DNA of 64,000 nt from Dolichospermum planctonicum (GTDB lineage: Bacteria; Cyanobacteriota; Cyanobacteriia; Cyanobacteriales; Nostocaceae). Position 1 is the first letter of the stretch, and every line of letters begins with the position of its first letter. Below the pieces are notes generated by a model. The model searched no databases, was not told the origin of the DNA, and was given only the letters and a program-made list of their open reading frames with translations. Below, piece after piece: positions 18,195-28,180 of the stretch. The stretch is from positions 1 through 64,000 of the forward strand of contig NZ_BJCF01000002.1 in NCBI RefSeq assembly GCF_005402965.1, written 5' to 3'. Both the position numbers and the translations under genes were made by a program.

Positions 18195-18620
18195 CTACTC
18201 CTGCTCCTGTGGTTGAGAGCGCACAATAAATTTGGTCTTAATTGGCAACTTAGCGTCGGCCAATCGCATAGCTTCGCGGGCAATTTCTTCAGCAACGCCG
18301 CCAATTTCAAACATAATCCGGCCTGGTTTGACTACGGCTACCCAAAATTCTGGATTACCTTTACCAGAACCCATCCGGGTTTCAGCAGGACGCATGGTGA
18401 TTGGTTTGTCTGGGAAAATGCGAATCCAGATCTTACCACCCCGGCGAATATAACGAGTCATTGCCCGACGGGAGGCCTCGATTTGCCGTGAAGTAATCCA
18501 AGATGGTTCTTGGGCTTGGAGTCCAAAGTCCCCAAAGTTGAGGGTACTGCCACGGCTGGCCAGACCTTCCATACGTCCGCGTTGTTGTTTGCGGAATTTA
18601 GTTCTTCTAGGACTTAACAT
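18195..18620 (-). CDS. rplP: 50S ribosomal protein L16
   Basis: 141 residues; [20 protein letters not shown] and [20 protein letters not shown] are the L16 signatures, near the A-site tRNA elbow. Confidence 0.98.
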   Translation of the reverse strand: MLSPRRTKFRKQQRGRMEGLASRGSTLNFGDFGLQAQEPSWITSRQIEASRRAMTRYIRRGGKIWIRIFPDKPITMRPAETRMGSGKGNPEFWVAVVKPGRIMFEIGGVAEEIAREAMRLADAKLPIKTKFIVRSQPQEQE

Positions 18621-18690
18621 GATTTGTCAGTTGTCGGTTGTCTGTAGGGGCAAACCCCCCGTGGTTGTCCGTTGTCCGTTGTCAGTTTTT
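18621..18690. repeat. heptamer repeats in rplP-rpsC spacer
   Basis: Units TTGTCAG, TTGTCGG, TTGTCCG on both sides of a GGGGCAAACCCCCC stretch. STRR type, with the last units reaching close to the rpsC stop codon. Confidence 0.65.
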
Positions 18691-18715
18691 TTTGCCACTG
18701 ACTATTGAGCATTGA

Positions 18716-19507
18716 CTAGGCTTCATTGGAGCGGTCTTCAAACTGTTGACGGCGACGTTGTTGTTGCCGGCGACGGGGTTCGCGTTCACGGTCTCCACGG
18801 TCACGGTCACGGTCACGGTCACGTTCTCTGGCTGGTTGGGTGGGAGCCTGTTCTTGACCAGGAATAATTTCTCCTTTAAATACCCAAACTTTAATACCGA
18901 GGATCCCGTAAATTGTCTTAGCTGTGCAGCCAGAGTAGTCAATATCAGCACGCAAGGTATGGAGAGGAACTCTGCCTTCACGGGTCCACTCTGTCCGGGC
19001 AATTTCTGCACCGTTGAGCCGACCACCGATTTGGATTTTAATTCCTTGTACTCCTGCCCTTTGCGCCCGTTGAATTGCTTGACGGACAACTCGACGGAAG
19101 GAAACACGACGTTCTAATTGTTGAGCAATGTATTCAGCAATTAGATAGGCATCAGCATCAACTCGTTGGATTTCGACTACATTAATGCGAATTTGGCGAT
19201 TACCACCCAATGCCCCTTGCAGTCCCAACCGTAATGATTCAATACCTTGACCACCACGACCTACAACCACACCTGGTCTGGCTGTACGTACTTCTAGGTC
19301 AATTTGATCGGCTTTGCGCTCGATTCTCACTTCGGAAATCCCGGCGTTATTTTGCGCGTATCTACCTAGTTTTTGTTCAATGTATTGACGGAGTTTGTAA
19401 TCTTCTTGTAGAAGTTCTGGATAACGGTCAGGTTCTGCAAACCAACGGGATTGGTGTTCTTGTGTTATACCCAGTCGAAAGCCGACTGGATGAATTTTCT
19501 GTCCCAC
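18716..19507 (-). CDS. rpsC: 30S ribosomal protein S3
   Basis: 263 residues with the KH domain ([18 protein letters not shown]) and the C-terminal TDWFKGE-like region of S3 at the mRNA entry channel. The last 40 residues form a low-complexity charged tail with five or six Arg-Asp dipeptides then [16 protein letters not shown]. The dipeptides are encoded by a 6-bp tandem repeat (CGGTCA units on the plus strand, about 18790-18822), so tail length probably varies between strains. Cyanobacterial S3 proteins often end with basic tails; this one is extended. Confidence 0.97.
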   Translation of the reverse strand: MGQKIHPVGFRLGITQEHQSRWFAEPDRYPELLQEDYKLRQYIEQKLGRYAQNNAGISEVRIERKADQIDLEVRTARPGVVVGRGGQGIESLRLGLQGALGGNRQIRINVVEIQRVDADAYLIAEYIAQQLERRVSFRRVVRQAIQRAQRAGVQGIKIQIGGRLNGAEIARTEWTREGRVPLHTLRADIDYSGCTAKTIYGILGIKVWVFKGEIIPGQEQAPTQPARERDRDRDRDRGDREREPRRRQQQRRRQQFEDRSNEA

Positions 19508-19564
19508 AAATGCTTCCTCTAAAATTTCTGACTGTACGCAATTTTCTTGTGCCTATAAAGCTGT

Positions 19565-19927
19565 TTACTCAGCAGTAGCGCCGGCGGAAACCGCAACAGT
19601 TATATGACACGTTGGCTTGCGAATTTGGTAAGCTCGACCTTGCGCTCTGGGCTGAAACCGTTTTAGCACTGGACCTTGATCAGCGTAGGCTTGACTAATT
19701 ACCAAGTCACCCCGGTCTAGTCCAGCATTATGCTCGGCATTAGCTGCGGCACTTCTGAGAACCTTTAATATTGGTTCACAAGCACCATAGGGCATAAATT
19801 CGAGAATGATTAGTGCTTCTCGGTAGGAACGCCCGCGAATTTGATCAAGTACACGGCGCACTTTATAGGGAGAAATGCGTATATAACGGGCGATCGCTTT
19901 TACTTCAGTAGTAGTATCAGTTGCCAT
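19565..19927 (-). CDS. rplV: 50S ribosomal protein L22
   Basis: 120 residues; [20 protein letters not shown] and [20 protein letters not shown] identify L22, whose loop lines the exit tunnel. Confidence 0.98.
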   Translation of the reverse strand: MATDTTTEVKAIARYIRISPYKVRRVLDQIRGRSYREALIILEFMPYGACEPILKVLRSAAANAEHNAGLDRGDLVISQAYADQGPVLKRFQPRAQGRAYQIRKPTCHITVAVSAGATAE

Positions 19928-19947
19928 AAGTTAATTGTAGATTGCGA

Positions 19948-20226
19948 TTATCTCCCTGATTTTTTGTCACTTTTGCCATGACCTCTGTAGGTACGAGTAG
20001 GAGCAAATTCTCCCAATTTATGACCTACCATTTGTTCATTGACAAATACAGGAACGTGCTGCCGTCCATTGTGAACAGCGATAGTATGACCTACCATCAA
20101 GGGTAAAATTGTCGAAGCTCTCGACCAGGTTTTAACCACTTGTTTTTCATTTTTTGCATTCAACTTCTCAATTTTCTTGAGGAGATGGTCAGCAATAAAC
20201 GGACCTTTTTTTAAAGAACGACCCAT
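19948..20226 (-). CDS. rpsS: 30S ribosomal protein S19
   Basis: 92 residues; [20 protein letters not shown] and [18 protein letters not shown] are diagnostic of S19 in the 30S head. Confidence 0.98.
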   Translation of the reverse strand: MGRSLKKGPFIADHLLKKIEKLNAKNEKQVVKTWSRASTILPLMVGHTIAVHNGRQHVPVFVNEQMVGHKLGEFAPTRTYRGHGKSDKKSGR

Positions 20227-20371
20227 AGTGCAATTTTCGATTTTGGATTTTGGATTTTCAATTTCTGAATTTTGGATTTTGGATAACTAAGCTGTCCCAT
20301 ATTAGGCCTCAAAAACTTTGAAAGCTTAAAAATAGACCCAATCTAAAATCCAAAATTTAAAATCTCAAATT

Positions 20372-21235
20372 CTAGGACTGACGGCCACCACGTCCACGTT
20401 TAGAGGATTTGCGCCGACGACGGATAATTAATTTAGTGCTTGCTTTCTTGCGCTTACGGGTCTTAGCACCCAATGTAGGTTTACCCCAAGGTGTTACAGG
20501 ACCGGATCTACCGATAGGCGCTCTTCCCTCACCACCACCATGGGGGTGATCCACAGGGTTCATGACGCTACCTCTAACCTTGGGACGACGGCCTTTCCAG
20601 CGATTCCGTCCAGCTTTACCAGCACTCAGGTTTCTCGCGTCTGTATTACCGACTTGGCCAATGGTGGCGTAGCAATCACGGCGAATCAAGCGGACTTCAC
20701 CTGAAGGTAATTTTAAAGTTACATAGTTGCCTTCTTTAGCGACAACTTGGGCAGTTGCACCAGCAGCACGGACGATTTGACCGCCTTTACCTGGAGTCAT
20801 TTCCACGTTGTGAACATTACTGCCCAGGGGGATATTTGACAGTGGCAAAGCATTACCATCTTCAATGGGAGAATCAGGTCCTGCAATCACCTTTGTGCCT
20901 ACAGTCATGCCATTGGGTTGCAAAATGTAACGTTTTTCGCCATCTTCGTACAATAACAAAGCGATCCGCGCATTCCGGTTAGGATCGTATTCAATGGCTG
21001 TAACTGTTGCCCAGACATTCCGCTTATCTCGCTTAAAGTCAATAATGCGGTAAAGTTGTTTGTGTCCGCCACCCCGACGACGGCTGGTTATCCGCCCTTG
21101 ATTGTTCCGACCTTTGGGACGATGAACTGATTCAGTTAATGATTTTTCTGGCTCAGTTTTGGTAATTTCAGCAAAGTCGGAGATTGTAACTTGGCGAGTA
21201 CTGGGGGTATAAGGGCGATAAGAACGAGTACCCAT
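20372..21235 (-). CDS. rplB: 50S ribosomal protein L2
   Basis: 287 residues; the C-terminal [17 protein letters not shown] loop carries the His implicated in peptidyl-transferase centre structure. N-terminal [15 protein letters not shown] is typical for cyanobacteria. Confidence 0.98.
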   Translation of the reverse strand: MGTRSYRPYTPSTRQVTISDFAEITKTEPEKSLTESVHRPKGRNNQGRITSRRRGGGHKQLYRIIDFKRDKRNVWATVTAIEYDPNRNARIALLLYEDGEKRYILQPNGMTVGTKVIAGPDSPIEDGNALPLSNIPLGSNVHNVEMTPGKGGQIVRAAGATAQVVAKEGNYVTLKLPSGEVRLIRRDCYATIGQVGNTDARNLSAGKAGRNRWKGRRPKVRGSVMNPVDHPHGGGEGRAPIGRSGPVTPWGKPTLGAKTRKRKKASTKLIIRRRRKSSKRGRGGRQS

Positions 21236-21326
21236 AGTTGAATTTTGAATTTTGGATTAATCAATTTTGGATTTTAGATTTTAGATTTTAGATTGTTTCT
21301 GATCTCAAATCTCTCATCTAAAATTT

Positions 21327-21644
21327 CTAGACTTCTGGGAAGAGAACTTTTCTAATTTTTTCTTCGTCCCCAGGAGCAACGGTGACAATAGCTCGCTTAT
21401 ATTGGGGCTTATAACCAATAAATCTACCTACACGTTTTTGTTTCCGTGGTGGGTTAGCGGTATTGATTTTGACGACCTTAACTGCAAATAGGTCTTCAAT
21501 GGCGGCTCTGATTTGTGGTTTAGTGGCTTTAGGAGTTACTTCAAATGTATATTTGTTTTGCTCCATGAGCATGGTCGCTTTTTCGGTGAGAATGGGGCGA
21601 CGCACTAAATCGGGTAGGTCACGGGTGGCAACTAGTTTAGACAC
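21327..21644 (-). CDS. rplW: 50S ribosomal protein L23
   Basis: 105 residues; [20 protein letters not shown] and [15 protein letters not shown] match L23, the main docking site for SRP and trigger factor. Its start overlaps the end of rplD by eight bases, so translation is coupled. Confidence 0.98.
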   Translation of the reverse strand: MSKLVATRDLPDLVRRPILTEKATMLMEQNKYTFEVTPKATKPQIRAAIEDLFAVKVVKINTANPPRKQKRVGRFIGYKPQYKRAIVTVAPGDEEKIRKVLFPEV

Positions 21645-22269
21645 TGTAGACCTCCTGAATCTTCTCTATAGTTGATGATGTGACAACAATTTTGTCAGCA
21701 TGGAGCAGGTCGTAAACGTTTAACTGGTTAGCAGGAATCAGTTTTAAGTTTTCAATGTTCCGGGCTGATAAAAGCACGTTTTCTGCAATTTCCGACAAAA
21801 TCAACAGTGTTTTTTGTTCCGGTGCAGCACCCCATCTAGCTAATGCGGCCACGAGTTCCTTTGTTTTAGGACGTTGTAACTCGTTGCTAAATTCCTCAAC
21901 AATTATTAAGTCTTCAGCACGACTAATAAAGGCTGTTCGCAATGCCAAACGGCGTTCTTTGCGGTTCATTTGTAGGTTAAAATCTCTGGGCTTAGGTCCA
22001 AAGATCACACCACCACCACGCCATAATGGTGAACGAATAGAACCTGCACGGGCGCGACCTGTGCCTTTTTGCCGCCAAGGTTTACGACCACCACCACGAA
22101 CTTCGGCACGAGTTTTAGTGCTGGCAGTTCCCTGGCGAGAATTGGTCATTTGTCTGACTAGGGCGCGGTGTACGATATGCGCCGCTGTTGTTTCTTTGGC
22201 AACTCGTAAGTCAAAGCTGGTTTCCCCAACTTGCTCTCCTTGCCAATTTTTAATTACACTCTCTACCAT
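21637..22269 (-). CDS. rplD: 50S ribosomal protein L4
   Basis: 210 residues; [20 protein letters not shown]-like exit-tunnel loop and [20 protein letters not shown] are present. In gamma-proteobacteria L4 represses its own operon; whether it does so here is not shown by the sequence. The Shine-Dalgarno AAAGGA is part of a heptamer repeat directly upstream (22270-22300). Confidence 0.98.
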   Translation of the reverse strand: MVESVIKNWQGEQVGETSFDLRVAKETTAAHIVHRALVRQMTNSRQGTASTKTRAEVRGGGRKPWRQKGTGRARAGSIRSPLWRGGGVIFGPKPRDFNLQMNRKERRLALRTAFISRAEDLIIVEEFSNELQRPKTKELVAALARWGAAPEQKTLLILSEIAENVLLSARNIENLKLIPANQLNVYDLLHADKIVVTSSTIEKIQEVYSV

Positions 22270-22300
22270 CTTTGTGTCCTTTGTCAGTTGTCAGTTGTCT
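22270..22300 (-). promoter_or_regulatory. heptamer repeat supplying the rplD ribosome-binding site
   Basis: Minus strand reads GACAACT, GACAACT, GACAAAGGACACAAAG, then ATG. The AAAGGA is about eight bases from the start. Same arrangement as at rplM. Confidence 0.55.
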
Positions 22301-22321
22301 TTTTTTGCCAATGACCAATGA

Positions 22322-22960
22322 CTATTTTTTACCAACTTTCTTTGCCGGGAGAACGTTAACTAAAGCTCCTGGTTTACCAGGAATAGCTCCCTTAATGATG
22401 ATTAAGTTACGTTCTGTATCTACTCTTACTACTGTCAGTTTGCGAATTGTGACACGAGTACCGCCTAAACGTCCTGCCATCCTTTTCCCGGGATAAACAC
22501 GACCTGGGGTTGTACCAGCCCCAATAGAACCTGGCGCTCTGTGGTTTTTAGAACCGTGGGACATAGGTCCACGACCGAAGTTGTTACGCTTCTGGTTGCC
22601 GGCAAAACCGCGACCGATACTTGTGCCAACTACATCTACAATTTCACCAGCACTAAAAATGTCTGCTTTAATTTCTTGACCTAAAGCATAATCTCCAGCA
22701 CTATCGGTGCGATATTCATTCAAATGACGGACAGCCGGGGCAGATGATTTAGCCAAATGTCCCAACAATGGTCTGTTCAGTGCCTTGGGTTTAACTTCAC
22801 CATAACCAACTTGAATGGCTGCATAACCGTCGGTCTGTTTTGTTTTAACTTGTGTAACGGTGCATGGACCTGCTTGGATGACGGTGACAGGAATAGATAC
22901 TCCTTCTTCATCAAAGATTTGGGTCATGCCCAGCTTGGTGCCGAGAATACCTACAGACAC
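22322..22960 (-). CDS. rplC: 50S ribosomal protein L3
   Basis: 212 residues; [20 protein letters not shown] and [20 protein letters not shown] are diagnostic. The start is GTG (22958-22960) with a GGAAGGAG upstream. It is the first gene of the cluster; rpsJ, which precedes rplC in many bacteria, is absent here. Confidence 0.97.
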   Translation of the reverse strand: MSVGILGTKLGMTQIFDEEGVSIPVTVIQAGPCTVTQVKTKQTDGYAAIQVGYGEVKPKALNRPLLGHLAKSSAPAVRHLNEYRTDSAGDYALGQEIKADIFSAGEIVDVVGTSIGRGFAGNQKRNNFGRGPMSHGSKNHRAPGSIGAGTTPGRVYPGKRMAGRLGGTRVTIRKLTVVRVDTERNLIIIKGAIPGKPGALVNVLPAKKVGKK

Positions 22961-23330
22961 AGTTACTGGTTCTCCTTCCTAATTTGACTAATGGAAATTG
23001 GAAGTTTTGTCACGGTTGCTTGAGGGAACTTTACCTTCAGAAATTTGGACTGGTGTTAAGCAGTGCAAATTATTGGCAACGCAACAATTCTTGCTCTTTC
23101 TGTTTTAGTGAATTTGTTTATTTTCACTTACCTAATCTAATCACCATCACAAGAATAGTTTCCTACCCTATTGAGAAGGTGTTACTTCTACTTAATGCGA
23201 GGCTTGATTGCTTTGCGCTGTGTGCAGCAATGCTTTCGTCCAAGCAGTTGCTTTGGCACTCTACCGTTGTAGTGGGACTTAAGTGGTTATTGACCCTCAG
23301 TATCCGTTTCCTGACCATTAACATAATGCC
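22961..23330 (-). promoter_or_regulatory. long presumed leader of the ribosomal operon
   Basis: The first about 370 bp upstream of rplC carry no gene on the minus strand. The stretch is less AT-rich than the following spacer and contains internal complementarity, as would suit a structured leader. The plus-strand frame at 22984-23334 has no family features and lies antisense to it. I cannot identify a known leader motif or the exact promoter. Confidence 0.35.
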
Positions 23331-23816
23331 ATAAAACCAACATTATTGCTCAGGAACTACTTCTCTTAATAGTTTAAACTATTGTTTGAGGTCTGGCCTA
23401 ATTTTTTAGGATTTACGGGAGTGATTTGCTGTGGGAGCCTACATAAGATTTTGGCTCTCGGTTTGTGTCCTAGCTTTTTTAGTTTAGCAGTCTCTTGTCT
23501 AGATAAGCTAATTTATTCTTCTGGGGGAACTAACTAGAATATCAGATGCTAGGACTGGCTGATAACTCTAAAATAAGATGGCTATCTAATTTACTATTCG
23601 GTCACAATCTAACATTGTAAACCATTCATTAATTTTTGTCTAGTATTTTTTTAGATATTTTTAGATATATTATTGGGATGCTGATAGGGGGGTGATTTTG
23701 CCTAGATTTTAGCTTGAGATTCTCAAGGTTGATGAAAATATGCAGCTTCATTTAACTTAATCTACTAGCAGAGAGTGAATAATAGAGATATCTGAGATGG
23801 GATAGGAAGAAAATCT
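23331..23816. other. AT-rich spacer between rplC leader and ndhN
   Basis: No gene seen. Divergent promoters for the ribosomal operon (minus) and ndhN (plus) should lie here or just beside it. A run of TTTAGATATTTTTAGATATATT around 23650 is the most AT-rich part. Confidence 0.4.
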
Positions 23817-24293
23817 ATGGCCTTAATTACCACTGGTAACGGTTTCATCCGCAATTTGGAGAAGTTTGGTGCGTTGGGTGTTTATGTTCCTCTGGAAGGG
23901 GGCTATGAAGGTCGCTATTTGCGCCGTTTGCGGGCTGCTGGCTATGTTGGCCTCCATATTACTGCTAGAGGATTAGGTGACGTGGCTGCATATCTGACTC
24001 AGGTTCATGGTGTGAGACCGCCACATTTGGGTAAAAAAAGCACTGGTAGTGGTGCTGCGGTGGGTGATGTATATTATTTACCACCCATACTCGATTCTCA
24101 TTTAGCACAATTACCTCCTAAGTCGAAGGGGTTAGTATTGTGGATAATTGAGGGACATATTTTGTCTGATCAGGAAGTTGAGTATTTAATGGATTTACCC
24201 AAATTAGAACCAAGGGTTAAAGTAGTAATTGAGAGAGGTGGAGATCGCACTTTCCGCTGGAAACCTCTAGAAAAGACTCTGTTAGCTAGTTAG
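23817..24293 (+). CDS. ndhN: NAD(P)H-quinone oxidoreductase subunit N
   Basis: NdhN is one of the cyanobacterial/plastid-specific subunits of the thylakoid NDH-1 complex used in respiration, cyclic electron flow and CO2 uptake. The 158-residue protein starts MALITTGNGFIRNLEKFGAL and contains YEGRYLRRLRAAGY and ERGGDRTFRWKPLE, as in the family; no membrane segments, consistent with a peripheral subunit. An AGGAAG lies about 10 bases before the ATG. It is divergent from the ribosomal cluster. Confidence 0.95.
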   Translation: MALITTGNGFIRNLEKFGALGVYVPLEGGYEGRYLRRLRAAGYVGLHITARGLGDVAAYLTQVHGVRPPHLGKKSTGSGAAVGDVYYLPPILDSHLAQLPPKSKGLVLWIIEGHILSDQEVEYLMDLPKLEPRVKVVIERGGDRTFRWKPLEKTLLAS

Positions 24294-24453
24294 GGGATTT
24301 CCTGCCGTTCGCCCGTACAATGGTCAGTGGTCAGTTGTCGTTTGACTGACTGCTGGCTGTGGTTGTGACATCGAAACAATATCAAAACAATATAGTGAAT
24401 CAGGGAAAATCAACCAATTCCTTCTAATTTGGCGTGAAGGTAATAAAGCGAAA

Positions 24454-24996
24454 ATGAGACGTAAATCTTCTAACAATAGACCGACTAATACCCCTAAAGC
24501 CTCTATTTTCCAATCTCCGATTTTTAACTTCGCCAGCATTGCCATTTTTGGGGGGGTGCTGATTTTGGGAATTGGAATTGGGATTGCATTTAGTTCTACA
24601 ACTACATTGAGTTCATCAAATGTGGCTTCCCGGGAGTTCATTGACACTAAAGCGCCAAATCCTGAGATTTGCGTCCAGTATGGAGCTAGTGCAATGGTGA
24701 TGGATGCTAGATTATTTGTCACTCTTAATCCTTTTAATGTTTATGTTGCCCAGCCTAATATCCGTCCTGGATGTGTAATTCGTCAAAATAACTGGGCAAT
24801 TTTGGAAAATAAAAAACTTGTGACTTCAGATCAGGTCAGGGAATGTAAAAATCGTTTGAATACCTTTGGCTTTACAGGGGACTTAGACAGCGAAAAGCCG
24901 GATATTAGATGTATATATCAAAATGAATCGGCTCAAAATTTCTTTTTATCTCAACCTGGGGCTGTGGGAACTCCTCAAGATACGGAAAGATTTTAA
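24454..24996 (+). CDS. DUF3172 membrane-anchored protein
   Basis: A 180-residue protein with a basic N-terminus (MRRKSSNNRPTNTPK), one membrane helix at about 27-48 (FASIAIFGGVLILGIGIGIAF) and an extracytoplasmic or lumenal domain with four or so cysteines (EICVQYGASAMVMDARLFVT, RPGCVIRQNNWAIL, VRECKNRLNTFGFTGDL, DIRCIYQNE). This pattern matches the cyanobacterial family DUF3172; function unknown. It follows ndhN by 160 bp on the same strand. Confidence 0.8.
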   Translation: MRRKSSNNRPTNTPKASIFQSPIFNFASIAIFGGVLILGIGIGIAFSSTTTLSSSNVASREFIDTKAPNPEICVQYGASAMVMDARLFVTLNPFNVYVAQPNIRPGCVIRQNNWAILENKKLVTSDQVRECKNRLNTFGFTGDLDSEKPDIRCIYQNESAQNFFLSQPGAVGTPQDTERF

Positions 24997-25002
24997 ATAT
25001 AT

Positions 25003-25206
25003 AGGACTTACGCGAGTGTCACACAAAATAATATTTTTGTGTTTTTCGTGGAGGCTTTAGCCCTGATTATTTTCCTGTAGCATCTTGAAGAGAGGTCTAA
25101 AGTTCTGACTACAATAAGACTTACCCGCAGGTTACGGAATAATCAACCACGAAGGAGCGAAGATCACGAAGGAAAGAGGCTTTGAAAGATATTTTGCGTA
25201 AGTCCT
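25003..25206. mobile_element. AGGACTTACGC-ended element (full copy)
   Basis: A 204-bp unit with perfect 11-bp terminal inverted repeats: AGGACTTACGC at 25003-25013 and GCGTAAGTCCT at 25196-25206. The inside includes CACGAAGGA repeats on both halves and no ORF. It looks like a non-autonomous (MITE-like) element. A shorter relative lies at 55074-55164. Confidence 0.65.
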
Positions 25207-25268
25207 GATTATATGTAGGATATTATGCCTGTTGCGTAGGTGCTGATAGTCTGGGTGGCGTAGCCTGT

Positions 25269-25931
25269 CTAAAATTTTTGTATGGGTAGGGGTTGACCAA
25301 ATTCGATAATGGGAATTTCTGTAGGGTTGTTTGGGGAATTATTTTTGTTGACTGTAGGCTTAGGAAACATTGCTGAAGGGATGGGTGAATTGGGGACTGA
25401 TGCGGGATTTTGAGAATTTAGAGGTGGTACAGTGACAAAAGGTTGTTGGGGGTTGGTAATCAAGTTTGTGGATGGTGGTAGGGTGGTGGAGAGATTTTGG
25501 GCGGGGGAAAAGGTAATATGGGGACTAAAGACCCAGCGCGTGGGTTTTTGTGGGGAAAGGGGCAAAAGTTGTATTTGATTGGATTGTAACTGAGTTCCTG
25601 GCGCTAAATCAAGAACTATGCGGGTGACGTTTTCGTTCATTTGAGAAATGCGAATTTTCTGAATTGCACCTGAGTATTCTTTTTGGGTGGGGACTTGACC
25701 GAGTTTGGTGTTAGGCAAATCAAGCACTAAACGTGGTGGTTCGGGAAGGTAAAAATATTGAGGTTTTACGGTAGCTGAGAGGTTAATTTTTAATTGCTGT
25801 GCTTTGGGGTTAAATTGCCAATTATCCAATTGTGCGACTGCTTGGGCAAAACTGATACTAGGGCTGAGAATAATTAGGGCAAATAAGCTCACCCTCATCG
25901 CTGGCAGAATTTGATTATTGCTAATTTTCAT
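25269..25931 (-). CDS. AMIN-domain periplasmic protein
   Basis: About 220 residues. A signal peptide is clear (MRVSLFALIILSPSISFAQA). The next about 100 residues (LDNWQFNPKAQQLKINL, PPRLVLDLPNTKLG, IQKIRISQMNENVTRIVLDL) form an AMIN domain, which binds peptidoglycan or septal structures and is found in AmiC and in secretin PilQ. The remaining part is Pro/Asn-rich and probably unstructured; there is no amidase or secretin domain. I used the ATG at 25931; a GTG 11 codons upstream is also open. Ends just before the antiporter gene on the same strand. Confidence 0.8.
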   Translation of the reverse strand: MKISNNQILPAMRVSLFALIILSPSISFAQAVAQLDNWQFNPKAQQLKINLSATVKPQYFYLPEPPRLVLDLPNTKLGQVPTQKEYSGAIQKIRISQMNENVTRIVLDLAPGTQLQSNQIQLLPLSPQKPTRWVFSPHITFSPAQNLSTTLPPSTNLITNPQQPFVTVPPLNSQNPASVPNSPIPSAMFPKPTVNKNNSPNNPTEIPIIEFGQPLPIQKF

Positions 25932-25984
25932 GACTTGATTATTTGGGGTTGGGATGTTTAGCACAGTGTACCGACTATCAAAAG

Positions 25985-28180
25985 TTAGGAATTGGGAATT
26001 ATTTCTTGGGTATTAATTGCTGGTAACAGAGAGGTCAGATGTGAGGTAATTTGACTGTAACGACGGGTAATGAGTAAAGAAGAACGACATTGAATGGCGA
26101 GTTGATCTGTGTATCTTCCTAATGTTTGACGTTCAATTCCCCAGAGACGACTAGTACCAACAATAGTTAAATCAACATTTTCTGAAGCAGTAATTACTGT
26201 TCGCATTGGGTCTGGAGTGGTGACGGTGTTGATCTGAATCCGATCGCGGACACTCTTAGGTAATTGCCCCATCATGGCGTTAAGTTCATAACTTAGTTCG
26301 TCTGGGGTGTGATGTCCTTTAAATACCTGTAAAACTTGCAACATACAAGTATCATGGTTAATGAGCATTCTCAAAGCGATGATCAGGGCTAAATCGTCAT
26401 GAATGTTAGCCGAGTAGGGAACTAATAAACTTTCAATAGCGTCTCCACCTTTATCTACAAATACGGCTACGTCTACTGGTGTAGTGCTAAGAATTTGTCC
26501 AACTCTTCCCCCTAAACGATTGTTACTAAAAGCGGGACGATGCCAGCCAACGAGAACTAGGTCTGACATGACAATTTTGGCGGCTATTTGTGCTGTTTCT
26601 CTGGCGACATTGCTAGATATCCGAACTATGGGATGGATATAGGAGCGTGTTTCTGGTGGTTCTAGGGTAGCGATTAATTCTTCTAGTTTTTGACGACGTT
26701 CGGCTATGAGTCTATCGGCTTCGTTGGGGCTACTCTCAAAGCTATAGTCTTCTTCGAGTTCAATGAAACTGAGGGGATAAACTACGGCGGGTTGTCGGTT
26801 GTTGATGGCGATCGCTGCTGCTAATTGTAACAAACCTTTTTGGGTGTCGGGATTAGCTACTGGAACTAAAATCCGATATTGTGATGAATAGGGTTCACTA
26901 ATTTCTGGTGGGGTTTCTGGTGGAATTTCTGCTTCTGGTTCAACAATATCTAATCTAATCAGGCGTTTAGGATATGTCCATTCTAGTAATGGTGAGGTCA
27001 TGAATGTTGTCACCAAGGCCATAATTACTAACATGGTGAAAAGCAAGGGTGTAATTACTTTTAATTCTAACCCGATATTCAAGACGATTAACTCGGTTAA
27101 ACCACGAGTATTCATTAACCAACCCAGGGCGGAAGATTCTCGTTTGTCAATGCCGCTGAACCTAGCTGCTACATAAGCACCAATATATTTACCGCCAATT
27201 GCCACTAATAAAATCAAGGCAGACAATAGCCATAACTTAGGACTGTTGAGTAAACCAATTTGTGTTTTTAAACCACTGTAGGCGAAGAATATTGGTAATA
27301 GAAAGATGAGGACAAAATCTTCAGTTTTGATGGCCAATTCTCTGACTAATTCCTCATCTTTGGGCATGACTGCGCCTAACAGGAATGCGCCAAAAATCAG
27401 ATGAATACCGATAAATTCCGTAATTAAAGCGGAGGAAACAACCCCCATATAAATTACAGCCAGGAGGAATTGACTCAAGCGCCCAGCCCGACGATGATGT
27501 TTACTCAAACGTTTGAGAAACCAACGTCCAACTGTGAACATGAAGCCAATATAAACAATACTTTCAATAATAGTGAGAACGGCCTGTTGATCAATGCTAC
27601 CATGACGAGCAACGGCGATCGCTACGGCCAAAATACACCAAGCTGTGACATCATCCACTGCGGCGCAAGTCAAAGCTAATGTGCCTAAACGAGTTCCCTG
27701 TAAGTTGTTTTCGGTAATAATTCGCGCCAAAACAGGAAAGGCAGTAATTGACATTGCTGCCCCTAAAAATAAAGCAAAAGGAGCAAAATTGACATTACTA
27801 CTGGAAACTAAAGGATACAGTACGAAAGATAATACAAATGCAGAAGCGAAAGGAACAATAATACTGAGATTGGAAATGAGAATGGCAGTTTTTAAGTTAC
27901 CACTCAGATATTTGGGATTTAATTCTAACCCAATCAAAAACATGAAAAATATTAGCCCTATTTGCGATAAAACGTTCAAATAAGGCATTGTTTCTGATGG
28001 AAAGAGATGATGTGCTAGATCAGGAGCAATTAAACCAAATAATGATGGACCAAGCATAATGCCGGCGAATATCTCACCAATTACCAATGGTTGTTTAATT
28101 GCTTTAAATCCCAGTCCTACAAGTCTTGAGAGTCCAATAACAATTAGCACTTGAACTAGAACGAGAACAACTGTGTGCAT
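25985..28180 (-). CDS. CPA2-type cation:proton antiporter with universal-stress-like tail
   Basis: 731 residues. The first about 400 form a 12-13 helix exchanger domain; QPLVIGEIFAGIMLGPSLFG is the conserved start and TCAAVDDVTAWCILA carries the paired Asp of the ion-binding site in CPA2 proteins. After about residue 430 a soluble region resembling two universal stress protein-like units follows (ILVPVANPDTQKGLLQLAAA, LLVPYSANIHDDLALIIALR, LTIVGTSRLWG). Such fusions in cyanobacteria exchange Na+ or K+ for protons at the plasma or thylakoid membrane. Ion preference cannot be told. A GGGGA lies before the ATG. Confidence 0.9.
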   Translation of the reverse strand: MHTVVLVLVQVLIVIGLSRLVGLGFKAIKQPLVIGEIFAGIMLGPSLFGLIAPDLAHHLFPSETMPYLNVLSQIGLIFFMFLIGLELNPKYLSGNLKTAILISNLSIIVPFASAFVLSFVLYPLVSSSNVNFAPFALFLGAAMSITAFPVLARIITENNLQGTRLGTLALTCAAVDDVTAWCILAVAIAVARHGSIDQQAVLTIIESIVYIGFMFTVGRWFLKRLSKHHRRAGRLSQFLLAVIYMGVVSSALITEFIGIHLIFGAFLLGAVMPKDEELVRELAIKTEDFVLIFLLPIFFAYSGLKTQIGLLNSPKLWLLSALILLVAIGGKYIGAYVAARFSGIDKRESSALGWLMNTRGLTELIVLNIGLELKVITPLLFTMLVIMALVTTFMTSPLLEWTYPKRLIRLDIVEPEAEIPPETPPEISEPYSSQYRILVPVANPDTQKGLLQLAAAIAINNRQPAVVYPLSFIELEEDYSFESSPNEADRLIAERRQKLEELIATLEPPETRSYIHPIVRISSNVARETAQIAAKIVMSDLVLVGWHRPAFSNNRLGGRVGQILSTTPVDVAVFVDKGGDAIESLLVPYSANIHDDLALIIALRMLINHDTCMLQVLQVFKGHHTPDELSYELNAMMGQLPKSVRDRIQINTVTTPDPMRTVITASENVDLTIVGTSRLWGIERQTLGRYTDQLAIQCRSSLLITRRYSQITSHLTSLLPAINTQEIIPNS

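Noticed and set aside
22322-22960. Absence of rpsJ, rpsN and rpmD considered as a loss
   Set aside because: In cyanobacteria rpsJ and rpsN are usually elsewhere and rpmD is absent, so this is normal.
22984-23334. 116-codon plus-strand frame upstream of ndhN
   Set aside because: No family features, odd composition, and antisense to the presumed leader of rplC.
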